Positions 21,959-30,668 of a stretch of DNA of 64,000 nt are shown here, one piece after another. Every line of letters starts with the position of its first letter. Position 1 is the first letter of the stretch. The translations under genes were made by a program, and so were the position numbers. Source of the stretch: Rhodohalobacter sp. SW132 (GTDB taxonomy: Bacteria > Bacteroidota > Rhodothermia > Balneolales > Balneolaceae); the NCBI RefSeq assembly GCF_003390325.1, contig NZ_QUOK01000005.1:1-64000 (forward strand), in the 5' to 3' direction. The notes under the pieces are model-generated. The model searched no databases. It was not told where the DNA came from and saw nothing but the letters and a program-made list of their open reading frames with translations.

Positions 21959-23797
21959 CTATTCCACCGTTACGCTCTTCGCCAGGTTTCTGGGCTGATC
22001 CACATTACATTTCCTGTTCACAGCAATGTAATACGAAAGCAGCTGAAGCGGAATAACGGTCAGCAACGGTGAAAAACAATCTTCTGTGGATGGAATTTGA
22101 ATTGAGAACTCCGACAGATCCTTCACCGCACCATTTTCGCTATTCATGATGGAGATGATTCTTCCTTTTCTGGCTTTTACCTCTTCTATATTCGATATCA
22201 TTTTATCGTTGGTATGATCCGTGGCAGCAATCACCACAACCGGCATCATCTCATCAATCAGCGCAATTGGACCGTGTTTCATCTCTGCAGCAGGGTAACC
22301 CTCAGCATGAATGTAAGATATCTCTTTCAGTTTTAATGCGCCTTCAAGGGCAACCGGGAAGTTGTAAGTCCGCCCAAGATAAAGGAAGTTCGGAGCATAG
22401 GTGAACAGTTTTGCCATCTCTTTAATCGGCTCATTGTTCTCTTCCAAAATCTGTTCCACTTTACCGGGAATATTATTCAGTTCCTCAACAAGTTCTTTTC
22501 CGCGCTCTTTTGAGATTATACCTTTATCCATCCCGAGGCGGATGGCCATCATGGTCAGAACTACAACCTGGGCTGTAAACGCCTTGGTAGAAGCGACTCC
22601 AATTTCCGGACCGGCGTGCGTAAATACCCCGGCATCTGTCTCGCGTGAAATGGTTGATCCAACCACATTACAAATTCCAAGCACGAGCGCACCGCGCTTT
22701 TTAGCTTCGCGAAGTGCAGCGAGTGTGTCGGCTGTTTCCCCGCTTTGAGAGATTACCAGAAGCACATCTCCTTCACCAATCAGCGGATCGCGGTATCGAA
22801 ATTCTGATGCGTACTCCACTTCAACAGGCTTTTGCGCAAGTGTTTCGAAAAGATATTCCCCAACCAACCCGGAATGCCAGCTCGTTCCACATGCGGCAAT
22901 CACAATTCGATTTGCTGAAGCGAGTTTATCAATCACGTCGGCTAATCCACCCAGTTGAATGGTCCCATTCTCCGGGTGTATTCTGCCTCTCATGCAATCA
23001 GCAATGGATCGGGGTTGTTCAAAAATCTCCTTCAGCATAAAATGAGGGTAGCCCGCTTTTTCAATCGCTTCGAGCCCCATAGCCAGTTCATGAATCTCTT
23101 TAGTGAGCTCCACATCTTCAATCGTTTTCACCTGGTAGCTGTCTTTGGTGATCACGGCCATTTCACCGTCATCCAGGTAAATTACCTTATTTGTATATTC
23201 TACAATTGGTGATGCATCCGATGCAATAAACATCTCGTTATCTCCAATACCGAGCAGAAGAGGTGAGCCTTTACGAGCTACATATAGTTTTTCCGGCTCA
23301 TCCATATTCGCAATTGCCAGACCGTATGTTCCAACAATTTGCTTCAGGGCAAGCTGAATTGCCTGCTCAAATGTAACGTCGGATGTTGAGTAAATTTCTT
23401 CAAGGAGCTGAGCAACAATTTCAGTATCTGTATCGCTCTTGAACGTTCTTCCGCGCTCAATCAGTTTCTTTTTTAGAGAAGTATAGTTCTCGATGATTCC
23501 ATTATGAACAACTGCAATATTTCCTGATTCGCTCAGATGGGGATGTGAATTCACATCGTTCGGTTCACCATGCGTAGCCCAGCGTGTGTGTCCAATACCA
23601 ATTTTTCCGTGGGCATTATTTTTGATCATCAGGTTTTCAAGGTTCACAACCTTTCCTTTTCCCTTGTGAACCTGCATCTCTCCATTCATCAGTGCGATAC
23701 CTGCTGAATCGTACCCTCGGTACTCTAACCTTTTCAAACCTTTCACCAGTATTTCGCCGGCATCTTTTTCGCCTACATATCCTACTATTCCACACAT
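21959..23797 (-). CDS. glmS: Glutamine-fructose-6-phosphate aminotransferase
   Basis: Makes glucosamine-6-phosphate from fructose-6-phosphate and glutamine, the committed step to UDP-GlcNAc for peptidoglycan and outer-membrane glycans. The N-terminal nucleophile Cys2 is in MCGIVGYVG, followed by LKRLEYRGYDSAGIA and GIGHTRWATHGEP of the glutaminase domain. Two SIS isomerase domains follow (ACGTSWHSGLVGEYLFE, VISQSGETADTLAALREAK, LYLGRTYNFPVALEGALKLKE) and the C-terminal NLAKSVTVE is present. At 612 residues it is complete. It is divergent from the GlmU-like gene, which acts later in the same pathway. No glmS-ribozyme-like fold was noticed upstream. Confidence 0.96.
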   Translation of the reverse strand: MCGIVGYVGEKDAGEILVKGLKRLEYRGYDSAGIALMNGEMQVHKGKGKVVNLENLMIKNNAHGKIGIGHTRWATHGEPNDVNSHPHLSESGNIAVVHNGIIENYTSLKKKLIERGRTFKSDTDTEIVAQLLEEIYSTSDVTFEQAIQLALKQIVGTYGLAIANMDEPEKLYVARKGSPLLLGIGDNEMFIASDASPIVEYTNKVIYLDDGEMAVITKDSYQVKTIEDVELTKEIHELAMGLEAIEKAGYPHFMLKEIFEQPRSIADCMRGRIHPENGTIQLGGLADVIDKLASANRIVIAACGTSWHSGLVGEYLFETLAQKPVEVEYASEFRYRDPLIGEGDVLLVISQSGETADTLAALREAKKRGALVLGICNVVGSTISRETDAGVFTHAGPEIGVASTKAFTAQVVVLTMMAIRLGMDKGIISKERGKELVEELNNIPGKVEQILEENNEPIKEMAKLFTYAPNFLYLGRTYNFPVALEGALKLKEISYIHAEGYPAAEMKHGPIALIDEMMPVVVIAATDHTNDKMISNIEEVKARKGRIISIMNSENGAVKDLSEFSIQIPSTEDCFSPLLTVIPLQLLSYYIAVNRKCNVDQPRNLAKSVTVE

Positions 23798-23892
23798 ACT
23801 AATACACTTGCATTAATTGTTTATCGTCTTCAATGATTTTTGCCTAATTTAGAAATCAGAATCCCGACATAAAATTATTTATTTCTATAAGT

Positions 23893-25101
23893 ATGGCTGA
23901 AATTACGGTTTATTTTGAAGACAATTTCCTGAAAAATTTTCATCCCTTAACGCTTACCCGCCCTCTTTTTGATCTTCGTCTTGGAATTCTGACACTGGGC
24001 GAAAAATGGAATCATGATCTTGAGATTGAAAATAAACCCTCCGGAATCGTCCGCCATCCTCTAAATGGTCTGTTCAGTGAATCTGAAGTGCTTCATGATG
24101 ATACCATAGCATATTGGATAAACCCAAGGGTTCTGCCAGATAAACATGTCGTAAATGCAGTACAAAACCTTGCTATCAATTCTGCCTGTTTACATGATAA
24201 TTCTCTAATTGCCGCAAAAATTGATCATAAAACTCATAATCGCTGGCTTTCAAACGGTATTGATTACACGGAGCTAAAACAGGTTGAAGCCAACCAGTCT
24301 TGCAGCCTGCTTTCCAATAGCTGGGATCTTTTCCAGCAAAACGGACAAGAGATTAAAAACGATATTAAGCGTCTGAATCATGTTAAACCTGTCAACCCTG
24401 ATGATTTTCCCGGTGCAACATTTGTGAACAGCGAGCAGATTTTTGTTCGTGAAGGCGCCACATTTGAACCCGGAACAATTATTATTGCAGACGACGGGCC
24501 GGTTTACATCGGTAAAAATGCCCGGATTATGGCGCAATCCGTCATTCGCGGAACGACCGCCGTGTGTGATCACGCAACTGTAAAAATGGGTGCTAAAATT
24601 TACGGGGATACTACGATCGGTCCGGTCTGCAAGGTTGGTGGTGAGATTGCCAGCGTTATTTTCCATTCCTATTCCAATAAAGCACACGACGGCTTCACAG
24701 GAAACTCAATTTTTGGCCAGTGGTGTAATTTGGGAGCGGATACGAACACATCAAACCTCAAAAATAACTACAGCAATATACGAATCAACGACTGGGAATC
24801 GGGTGAAGAGATAGATACGGGTCAGCAGTTTCTGGGTACAATTATGGGGGATCATTCCAAAACCGGAATCAATGCAATGCTTACTACCGGCACGGTTTGC
24901 GGGGTTAGCTGTAATCTATTTGCTGTTGAATATCACCCCAAGTTAATCCGATCGTTTAGCTGGTTGAGTAACAACGGCGCTGCCACTTACCGGTTTGATA
25001 AAGCGATATCTGCAATGCAAAAAATGATGGCACGTAGGGATATTGAATTGACACCCGCCTACAGGAACATGATGAAATCAATTTTTGAGTCCTCAGAATG
25101 A
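23893..25101 (+). CDS. GlmU-like sugar-phosphate nucleotidyl/acetyltransferase (alternative bacterial form)
   Basis: Bacteroidota-type protein that replaces or supplements GlmU, with a short nucleotidyltransferase-like N terminus (FEDNFLKNFHPLTLTRPLFDLRLG) and a C-terminal left-handed beta-helix of hexapeptide repeats (from about residue 190: PGTIIIADDGPVYIGKNARI, then GTTAVCDHATVKMGAKIYGD). Such proteins are predicted to convert glucosamine-1-phosphate to UDP-GlcNAc. It lies back-to-back with glmS (95 bp between starts), which supplies the precursor, supporting that role. The catalytic residues of classic GlmU are not visible as such, so activity is inferred from family and context. Confidence 0.85.
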   Translation: MAEITVYFEDNFLKNFHPLTLTRPLFDLRLGILTLGEKWNHDLEIENKPSGIVRHPLNGLFSESEVLHDDTIAYWINPRVLPDKHVVNAVQNLAINSACLHDNSLIAAKIDHKTHNRWLSNGIDYTELKQVEANQSCSLLSNSWDLFQQNGQEIKNDIKRLNHVKPVNPDDFPGATFVNSEQIFVREGATFEPGTIIIADDGPVYIGKNARIMAQSVIRGTTAVCDHATVKMGAKIYGDTTIGPVCKVGGEIASVIFHSYSNKAHDGFTGNSIFGQWCNLGADTNTSNLKNNYSNIRINDWESGEEIDTGQQFLGTIMGDHSKTGINAMLTTGTVCGVSCNLFAVEYHPKLIRSFSWLSNNGAATYRFDKAISAMQKMMARRDIELTPAYRNMMKSIFESSE

Positions 25102-25184
25102 TCTCCAGAAGTTTTCAGTTGCAAATCCTCATTTTTTTTGTTTATTAAGGTATCAGACAGTAACCACGATTAAATTGAGGGCTT

Positions 25185-25628
25185 ATGAAGGTAAAAGATA
25201 TACTTGATGAGAAAGGGTATGATATACTCTACACAGAACCTGAAAATACCGTTTACGAATGCATCGCTAAGATGGCTGATCACAATATCGGCGCATTGTT
25301 GGTAATGAAGGACAGTAAACTGCTTGGGATTATTTCGGAACGGGACTACAGAAATAAAATCATCTTAAAAGGAAAAGCTTCAAAAGAGACGAAAGTTTCT
25401 GAAATAATGGTAGATAAGGTAATTGCTGTAAAACCAACGGATAATATCAATCTCTGCATGCAGTTAATGACAAATAAAAAAATCAGGCACCTGCCGGTTT
25501 TGAACGATGAAAAAGTAGTAGGCGTGATCTCCATTGGAGATGTGGTAAAAGCCGTAATCCGCTCGCAAAAAAACGAAATTGACTCTTTACGGGATTATAT
25601 CGCTACCGGTGGCGGGTATATGTCTTAG
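25185..25628 (+). CDS. CBS-domain pair protein
   Basis: A 147-residue protein consisting almost entirely of two cystathionine-beta-synthase motifs, forming one Bateman module that binds adenine nucleotides. Repeat one has VYECIAKMADHNIGALLVM followed by GIISERDYRNKIILKGK. Repeat two has NLCMQLMTNKKIRHLPVLN and VVGVISIGDVVKAVI. No catalytic domain is attached, so it is probably a soluble energy-state sensor acting on an unknown partner. It is followed by a strong terminator at 25649-25687 and stands alone between the GlmU-like gene and the carboxylase. Confidence 0.93.
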   Translation: MKVKDILDEKGYDILYTEPENTVYECIAKMADHNIGALLVMKDSKLLGIISERDYRNKIILKGKASKETKVSEIMVDKVIAVKPTDNINLCMQLMTNKKIRHLPVLNDEKVVGVISIGDVVKAVIRSQKNEIDSLRDYIATGGGYMS

Positions 25629-25648
25629 TGAATCCAGAATATAAATAG

Positions 25649-25687
25649 AAAAGTGAACCCCGCTAAAAGAACGGGATTTCACTTTTT
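25649..25687. terminator. Bidirectional terminator
   Basis: Stem AAAAGTGAA / TTCACTTTT with an inner CCCG/CGGG stem, followed by T on the plus strand and preceded by A on the opposite side. It lies between the converging CBS and carboxylase genes and can end transcription from both. Confidence 0.8.
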
Positions 25688-25715
25688 GTCATCTGATTTT
25701 TAGAAACGAAAGCAA

Positions 25716-27266
25716 TCAGAGTGGTAAATTATCGTGCTTCTTTTTGGGAACAGTATCTACTTTGTTCTGGCACAGTTCAAAGGCGCTAATCAGTTTTTCG
25801 CGGGTCTCTTCCGGCAGAATTACATCGTCAATGAATCCTCTTGCGGCCGCTTTATACGGATGAGCAAACTCGGCGCTATACTGCTCTTCGAGTTCTTTCT
25901 GTTTTTCTTCCGGATTCTCCGCTTTGGCAATCTCTTTTCTGAAAATGATCTCCACAGCACCTTTTGTGCCCATCACCGCAATTTCGGCAGATGGCCAGGC
26001 AACATTATAATCGGCGCGAATATGTTTACTGTTCATAACATCATACGCCCCGCCATACGCTTTTCGGGTGATGACGGTCATTTTGGGGACCGTAGCTTCA
26101 CAAAACGCATAAAGCAGCTTTGCACCGTGTTTGATGATTCCGCCCCACTCCTGGTCGGTGCCCGGCAGAAAACCCGGCACGTCTTCAAAAACCACCAGCG
26201 GAATGTTAAATGCATCACAAAAGCGAACGAATCGTGCACCTTTCACAGATGCGTCAATATCGAGCACCCCGGCGAGTGACAGCGGCTGATTTGCCACGAT
26301 TCCAACCGACCGGCCATCAAGCCGTGCAAACCCAACGACGAGGTTATCAGCGTAGTTTTCATGCACTTCATAAAATGAACCTTTATCCATCACCCCATCA
26401 ATAACATCCTTGATGTCATACGGCTTGTTAGGATTATCGGGTACGATCTCATTCAGCTTTTCAGCTTTTGATTTATCTGGCTGAATCGGGTCTGCCGCGG
26501 GTGCTTTCTCCTCGCAGTTTTGCGGCAGATAGCTCATTAATTTCCGTATATCGTGGAGGCAAACGGCATCGTTGTCACTGGCGAAATGTGCCACACCCGA
26601 TTTTGTACCGTGTGCGGATGCACCGCCAAGATCTTCCGAAGTTACTTCTTCATGTGTAACGGTTTTTACCACATTCGGGCCTGTTACAAACATATAGCTG
26701 GTATCTTTCACCATAAACACAAAATCAGTAAGCGCCGGACTGTAAACTGCTCCACCAGCGCAAGGCCCCATAACAGCAGAAATCTGAGGCACAACGCCGG
26801 ATGCCATCGAGTTTCTCCAGAATACTTCCGCATAACCGCCCAGCGAGCTAACGCCTTCCTGGATTCTTGCACCACCCGAATCGTTCAGCCCGATGATGGG
26901 AACCCCGTTTTTCAGGGCCAGATCCATCACTTTGCAAATCTTTTCGGCATGTGTTTCTGACAGTGACCCGCCAAAAACAGTAAAATCCTGGCTGAAAAGA
27001 TAGACGGGGCGGCCTTCGATTTTTCCATATCCCGTAACCACACCATCGCCGGGAATATGTTGCTTATCAAGACCAAACGCGTTGCTCCGGTGAGTTACAA
27101 AAGCATCGATTTCCTGGAAACTGCCTTTATCAACAAGAATTTCTATGCGCTCCCTTGCCGTGAGTTTTCCTTTTTCATGCTGCTTTTCAATTCGCTTTTT
27201 TCCTCCGCCTAATCGTGATTCCTCGCGAAGTTTTTTTAGCCGCTCAATTTTATCCTGTTTACTCAT
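25716..27266 (-). CDS. Acyl-CoA carboxylase, carboxyltransferase (beta) subunit
   Basis: Carboxyltransferase subunit of a biotin-dependent acyl-CoA carboxylase, most like propionyl-CoA carboxylase beta, moving CO2 from biotin to the acyl-CoA. Crotonase-fold halves are seen: [27 protein letters not shown] with the oxyanion glycines, [16 protein letters not shown], then [20 protein letters not shown] and [20 protein letters not shown]. At 516 residues it is the expected size and C-terminally complete. No biotin carboxylase or biotin-carrier gene is adjacent. The upstream neighbour is a 602-residue acidic protein with a 10-bp gap, suggesting cotranscription with it. Confidence 0.93.
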   Translation of the reverse strand: MSKQDKIERLKKLREESRLGGGKKRIEKQHEKGKLTARERIEILVDKGSFQEIDAFVTHRSNAFGLDKQHIPGDGVVTGYGKIEGRPVYLFSQDFTVFGGSLSETHAEKICKVMDLALKNGVPIIGLNDSGGARIQEGVSSLGGYAEVFWRNSMASGVVPQISAVMGPCAGGAVYSPALTDFVFMVKDTSYMFVTGPNVVKTVTHEEVTSEDLGGASAHGTKSGVAHFASDNDAVCLHDIRKLMSYLPQNCEEKAPAADPIQPDKSKAEKLNEIVPDNPNKPYDIKDVIDGVMDKGSFYEVHENYADNLVVGFARLDGRSVGIVANQPLSLAGVLDIDASVKGARFVRFCDAFNIPLVVFEDVPGFLPGTDQEWGGIIKHGAKLLYAFCEATVPKMTVITRKAYGGAYDVMNSKHIRADYNVAWPSAEIAVMGTKGAVEIIFRKEIAKAENPEEKQKELEEQYSAEFAHPYKAAARGFIDDVILPEETREKLISAFELCQNKVDTVPKKKHDNLPL

Positions 27267-27276
27267 TTAAAGTTTT

Positions 27277-29085
27277 TTATGATTTATACTGATCAAAATA
27301 GGTTTGCATCCGATCGGTGAAATCTACCGCATCTTCGTCGTACATATCCACAAAATTTCGGGCAAAGATCTCTTGCTCAATGTAGGTACTTGCCTTTTTC
27401 CAATTCTCAAATTCATCCAACTCCATCAGGGCTTGTTCGTATGCTTTATCTGAACCGCTGAATATTGAGCTCGTAAACCGCTGTTCGTCATCTTCCATCC
27501 AACCGATTAATTTTTCAGCATTGCCATTCTCTTCGTCCCGGTTTTTCGTCAGATCGATCAGTGGCTCATCTTCCTCAAACTCATTAAGTTCAGAAAATGC
27601 GGAGTATTCAGGCTCCTCAATATCATCATCCAAAATGTGCTCTTCATCTCCAAGAAACGACTGCCAGATAGGTTTCTCATCCGAAGCTGAACCCTCATCC
27701 GGCCGAACATAATCCCGTTCATCCGATCCGAATAAATTCATTTCAAGATCTTCCTCAGGCGTCCGTTTGTCGCTCGATGGTTGTTCTTTTTCCACCGGTT
27801 TTGGCTGTTTTAACTCCTCGGATGTTGATTCTGCAACAGACTCATCAGGCTTTTCTTCGTAATCGCGGGAAATCGGATCCCATGTTTCTTCATCGGGAAA
27901 AAGATGATCCGATTCATCAGGATCTTCAGTTTCCTCGTCATCGGAAAAAAACTGGTTATACAGAGATGAAATTTCTTCATTTTCTTCTGCATTATCCTCC
28001 TCGACCTCTTCATCTTGAATTCCGGGATGAAATTGTTCTGCATCCGGCTCTTCGTCCTTTTCCTCACTTTCCAGGCGTTTATTCTGAAAAGATGAGAGAA
28101 GTGTATCTTCTTCCGGCTCATCAACGTGCAAATCTTCTTCTTCTTCAGCATACCAGGGAGTCTCTTCCTGGTCTGCTTTGTCAGTGTCCTGACGTTCCCG
28201 GTCACCTGTTTTCCCCGCAGGTTTTTTGTCTTGATTTTGTTCTGCTTCCTTTCTGATATCGGTGCTTTGTTCTTGTTGTTCGGTTTCAGCTTCCGTACCG
28301 GATGAAAAGGGAGCTGATGAAACATCAAAAAGTGTTGATGGTTCATCCTCATAGCTATCCTCATTCAGAAGATCAGGTGAGCTCAGGATTTCAATAAATT
28401 CCGTTTTATTCACAGGCTGTTCGGTAAGATCGAATCTTCTTGCAAATTTATTGAGATTACGGTCCTGGAAAAAAATTCGAAGATGCTCTGAATCAACCTT
28501 TGGTCCGGCAAGCAGAAAAAGCGGATGAAGAAATTGAGCCCAGTTAAGTGAGTTGTAATTTTCGGTAAGCCGGTTATCAACCTGTTCCACGATTTTCTGG
28601 CTCTGTTCACGCGTAACACGCTCCTTGCCTTTTCGGTCCATATAGCGGATTACCGCATCAGAAAGATGGGTATGAACTGTAATAAACCGGCTCCGTTTCA
28701 AAATTTCACTCCTTGAGAGTTCTTGCTCGGGCCCGAATAAGATCGCGGGTATCGATTTTCGGGGTTGTATGATCATCTCCAGAACATCAGCAATAGACGT
28801 CTCGAAAACCGACGACGCATATGATGCAGGCATCCGAACTTCAGCCACAATCGCGTTGATAAACATCTCCCATGCATTCTCAACGTCCGGAGCAGACATG
28901 TCCGCCCATTCAGAATCGGGAGGTACAATCGATTCATTTAAATTTCTGTAGATTTCGACCTCAATTCTCTGAATGACAAATTCCGGGATATCCAGTTTTC
29001 TGAGATCATCCGGAGTAAAAAATGCGGTTCCATCCGGAAGCAGTCCTGTATATTTTTTTGTGAGATTGCGTATGAGTCGCTCCAT
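27277..29085 (-). CDS. Large acidic protein of unknown function
   Basis: I do not recognise this protein. The N-terminal 240 residues are ordinary in composition and look globular and helical (LTKKYTGLLPDGTAFFTPDD, FGPEQELSRSEILKRSRFI, WAQFLHPLFLLAGPKVDSEH). From about 250 to 530 the sequence is extremely rich in Glu and Asp with scattered Pro, Ser and Gln, and is probably disordered. It ends in a conserved-looking helix (QALMELDEFENWKKASTYIE, then FARNFVDMYDEDAVDFTDRM). No signal peptide or membrane segment, so it is cytoplasmic. It may be an adaptor or scaffold, but that is speculation. It lies 10 bp upstream of the acyl-CoA carboxylase gene on the same strand. Long antisense frames exist only because of the biased composition. 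Confidence 0.8.
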   Translation of the reverse strand: MERLIRNLTKKYTGLLPDGTAFFTPDDLRKLDIPEFVIQRIEVEIYRNLNESIVPPDSEWADMSAPDVENAWEMFINAIVAEVRMPASYASSVFETSIADVLEMIIQPRKSIPAILFGPEQELSRSEILKRSRFITVHTHLSDAVIRYMDRKGKERVTREQSQKIVEQVDNRLTENYNSLNWAQFLHPLFLLAGPKVDSEHLRIFFQDRNLNKFARRFDLTEQPVNKTEFIEILSSPDLLNEDSYEDEPSTLFDVSSAPFSSGTEAETEQQEQSTDIRKEAEQNQDKKPAGKTGDRERQDTDKADQEETPWYAEEEEDLHVDEPEEDTLLSSFQNKRLESEEKDEEPDAEQFHPGIQDEEVEEDNAEENEEISSLYNQFFSDDEETEDPDESDHLFPDEETWDPISRDYEEKPDESVAESTSEELKQPKPVEKEQPSSDKRTPEEDLEMNLFGSDERDYVRPDEGSASDEKPIWQSFLGDEEHILDDDIEEPEYSAFSELNEFEEDEPLIDLTKNRDEENGNAEKLIGWMEDDEQRFTSSIFSGSDKAYEQALMELDEFENWKKASTYIEQEIFARNFVDMYDEDAVDFTDRMQTYFDQYKS

Positions 29086-29180
29086 GCCTGTGATCTAATT
29101 TTTGGGGAATATATGGTTTCAATACCTTTCAACGAAAATAATCTCTGATATTTCATTCGCACATCAGAAAAAATTCCGTG

Positions 29181-29188
29181 TATCTTTG
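29181..29188 (+). promoter_or_regulatory. Candidate -7 promoter element of the ABC ATPase gene
   Basis: TATCTTTG matches the Bacteroidota -7 consensus TAnnTTTG exactly and lies 34 bp before the ATG at 29223. The -33 region is weak (TTCG near 29156). Confidence 0.4.
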
Positions 29189-29222
29189 TATTTACATTTT
29201 TTCCTGATCAGTTTTATTCTGC

Positions 29223-29837
29223 ATGACAGCACTCACTGTAAAAAATCTTACAAAACAGTACCCTGGCAAACCGGTTTTCAGAGATCTTTCGGTTCAGGCT
29301 GAAAACAGAAAAGTAGGGGTTGCGGGATCAAATGGAGCCGGTAAATCCACTTTTTTGCGCTGCATAAGCGGGTTGATCCCATCTAATTCAGGTACAATTG
29401 AGTGGACGGTTGACCAAAATAAATATTCAGCCACTGAGATTCAGCCATTTCTTGGATTTTCAGCACCTTACGTTGAACTGTATGAAGAACTGACAGCCGC
29501 TGAAAACCTGCAATTTATCCGGGATCTCAGAAGCGATCAGGATTGCGCAGAAATTCCTGAACTGATTAAACGGTTTGAGATTTCTGAATTCTTCGATTCG
29601 CTTTACGGCTCTCTCTCATCCGGACAGCGCCAGCGGGTTAAACTTGCGGCATCCGTCCTGCACCGTCCTAAAATTCTTTGCCTGGATGAACCCGGCACAA
29701 ATCTCGATGAAGATGGTCATCACCTGGTTCGCAACATGACGGACCAGGCTGTAGTTGATGGGGGGATCGTGTTGCTGGCGTCAAATCAGCCGCATGAACT
29801 GGAGTTGTGTGATATCGTCATCCGGCTGGGCGGGTGA
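29223..29837 (+). CDS. ABC transporter ATP-binding protein (CcmA-like)
   Basis: Cytoplasmic ATPase subunit of an ABC transporter, 204 residues. Walker A is GSNGAGKST, the Q loop follows ATEIQPFLGFSAPYVELYE, the signature is LSSGQRQRVK, and Walker B is ILCLDEPG, with the catalytic position occupied by Glu. The H-loop region reads LLASNQPHELELCD. The short length and overall form resemble heme exporter protein A (CcmA), but the CcmB-type membrane partner is not adjacent: downstream are a terminator and tRNA-Ser on the opposite strand. It must pair with a membrane subunit encoded elsewhere, or act in another process. The substrate is not assignable. Confidence 0.87.
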   Translation: MTALTVKNLTKQYPGKPVFRDLSVQAENRKVGVAGSNGAGKSTFLRCISGLIPSNSGTIEWTVDQNKYSATEIQPFLGFSAPYVELYEELTAAENLQFIRDLRSDQDCAEIPELIKRFEISEFFDSLYGSLSSGQRQRVKLAASVLHRPKILCLDEPGTNLDEDGHHLVRNMTDQAVVDGGIVLLASNQPHELELCDIVIRLGG

Positions 29838-29870
29838 TTCCCGGAATCAATAGATCAGAATACAAAAAAA

Positions 29871-29903
29871 AGCGCAATCCGAATGGGTTATTCAAATTGC
29901 GCT
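29871..29903. terminator. Bidirectional terminator between ABC ATPase and tRNA-Ser
   Basis: Stem AGCGCAAT / ATTGCGCT with a 17-base loop, T run on the plus strand (29903-29906) and A run on its left (29864-29870) giving a T run for the minus strand. It ends both the plus-strand ABC gene and the minus-strand tRNA. Confidence 0.75.
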
Positions 29904-29910
29904 TTTCAGC

Positions 29911-29998
29911 GGAGAGAGAGGGATTCGAACCCTCGATACCCCGTTGAGGGTATACTCCCTTAGCAGGGGAGCGCTTTCGACCACTCAGCCATCTCTCC
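29911..29998 (-). tRNA. tRNA-Ser (anticodon GCU)
   Basis: 88-nt class II tRNA on the minus strand. Acceptor stem GGAGAGA pairs with TCTCTCC. The D-arm is GCTGAGTGG, the anticodon loop CTGCTAA gives anticodon GCT (reads AGC/AGU), the long variable arm GTATACCCTCAACGGGGTAT forms a stem, and the T loop is GGTTCGAATCC. The 3' CCA is not encoded. The variable arm and anticodon both identify serine. Confidence 0.96.
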
Positions 29999-30113
29999 GT
30001 GTGGTCAAATCAGGATAAATCCTGTTCTGAAGAGCATCAAATATAGGAAGCTTTTCATCGCCTTTGCAACATTCTTTTCAATAATTTTCTCAGGCGGTTC
30101 CAGTCCGTATAAA

Positions 30114-30668
30114 TCACTCTTCCAATATATAGATCTGTGCGAGATTTCTGCCTTCCTGTGCATAATCTAATCCGTATCCCAGTACAAAAAGATTTGAGAT
30201 CTTAAAACCGGTGTATTTTAATTCAACATCGTGGTGTGTTGCTTCAGCTTTATGCAGCAGCGTTACAGCAGAAAGAGAAGCCGGTTCAAACCGTTTCAAC
30301 TTTTCAAACAGGTAATTCATGGAAAGGCCGGTATCTACAATATCTTCAACCAGAATCACATGCCGGCCTTTGATATCGGCATCGATATTTTTAAGATCAG
30401 TAACATTTCCTGAGGATACTTTTTCATCTCCGTAGCTGCTCAGTTTCAGAAAATCGACCTCGCATGGAATTGAAACATATCGCATCAGATCAGCCAAAAA
30501 AATAAATGCACCGTTAAGCACACCGATAAAAATGGGGCGTTTATCTTTATAATCCAGGCTGATTTGCTTGCCCAGATTTTTTAACCGCTGCTGAATCTCT
30601 TCCTGGGTGAGATACACCCGAAATTGTTCTCCATTTATATTTACTTTTTCAGGTAAAAATTGGTCCAT
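30114..30668 (-). CDS. hpt: Hypoxanthine phosphoribosyltransferase
   Basis: Purine salvage enzyme joining hypoxanthine or guanine to PRPP to make IMP or GMP. The PRPP-binding signature is VILVEDIVDTGLSMNYL, preceded by IFIGVLNGAFIFLADLMRYV and the flexible-loop region VDFLKLSSYGDEKVSSG. FVLGYGLDYAQEGRNL near the end is the family's purine-binding region. I start at the ATG at 30668 (MDQFLPEKVNI), whose A is shared with the TGA stop of tilS, so the two are translationally coupled. An upstream in-frame start would lie inside tilS. Last gene of the ptsH-ptsI-birA-tilS-hpt block. Confidence 0.93.
   Translation of the reverse strand: MDQFLPEKVNINGEQFRVYLTQEEIQQRLKNLGKQISLDYKDKRPIFIGVLNGAFIFLADLMRYVSIPCEVDFLKLSSYGDEKVSSGNVTDLKNIDADIKGRHVILVEDIVDTGLSMNYLFEKLKRFEPASLSAVTLLHKAEATHHDVELKYTGFKISNLFVLGYGLDYAQEGRNLAQIYILEE

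Noticed and set aside
27810-28364. A long minus-strand frame rich in Lys and Met inside the acidic gene
   Set aside because: It is a shifted reading frame of the acidic protein; runs of GAA/GAT codons create long open alternative frames.
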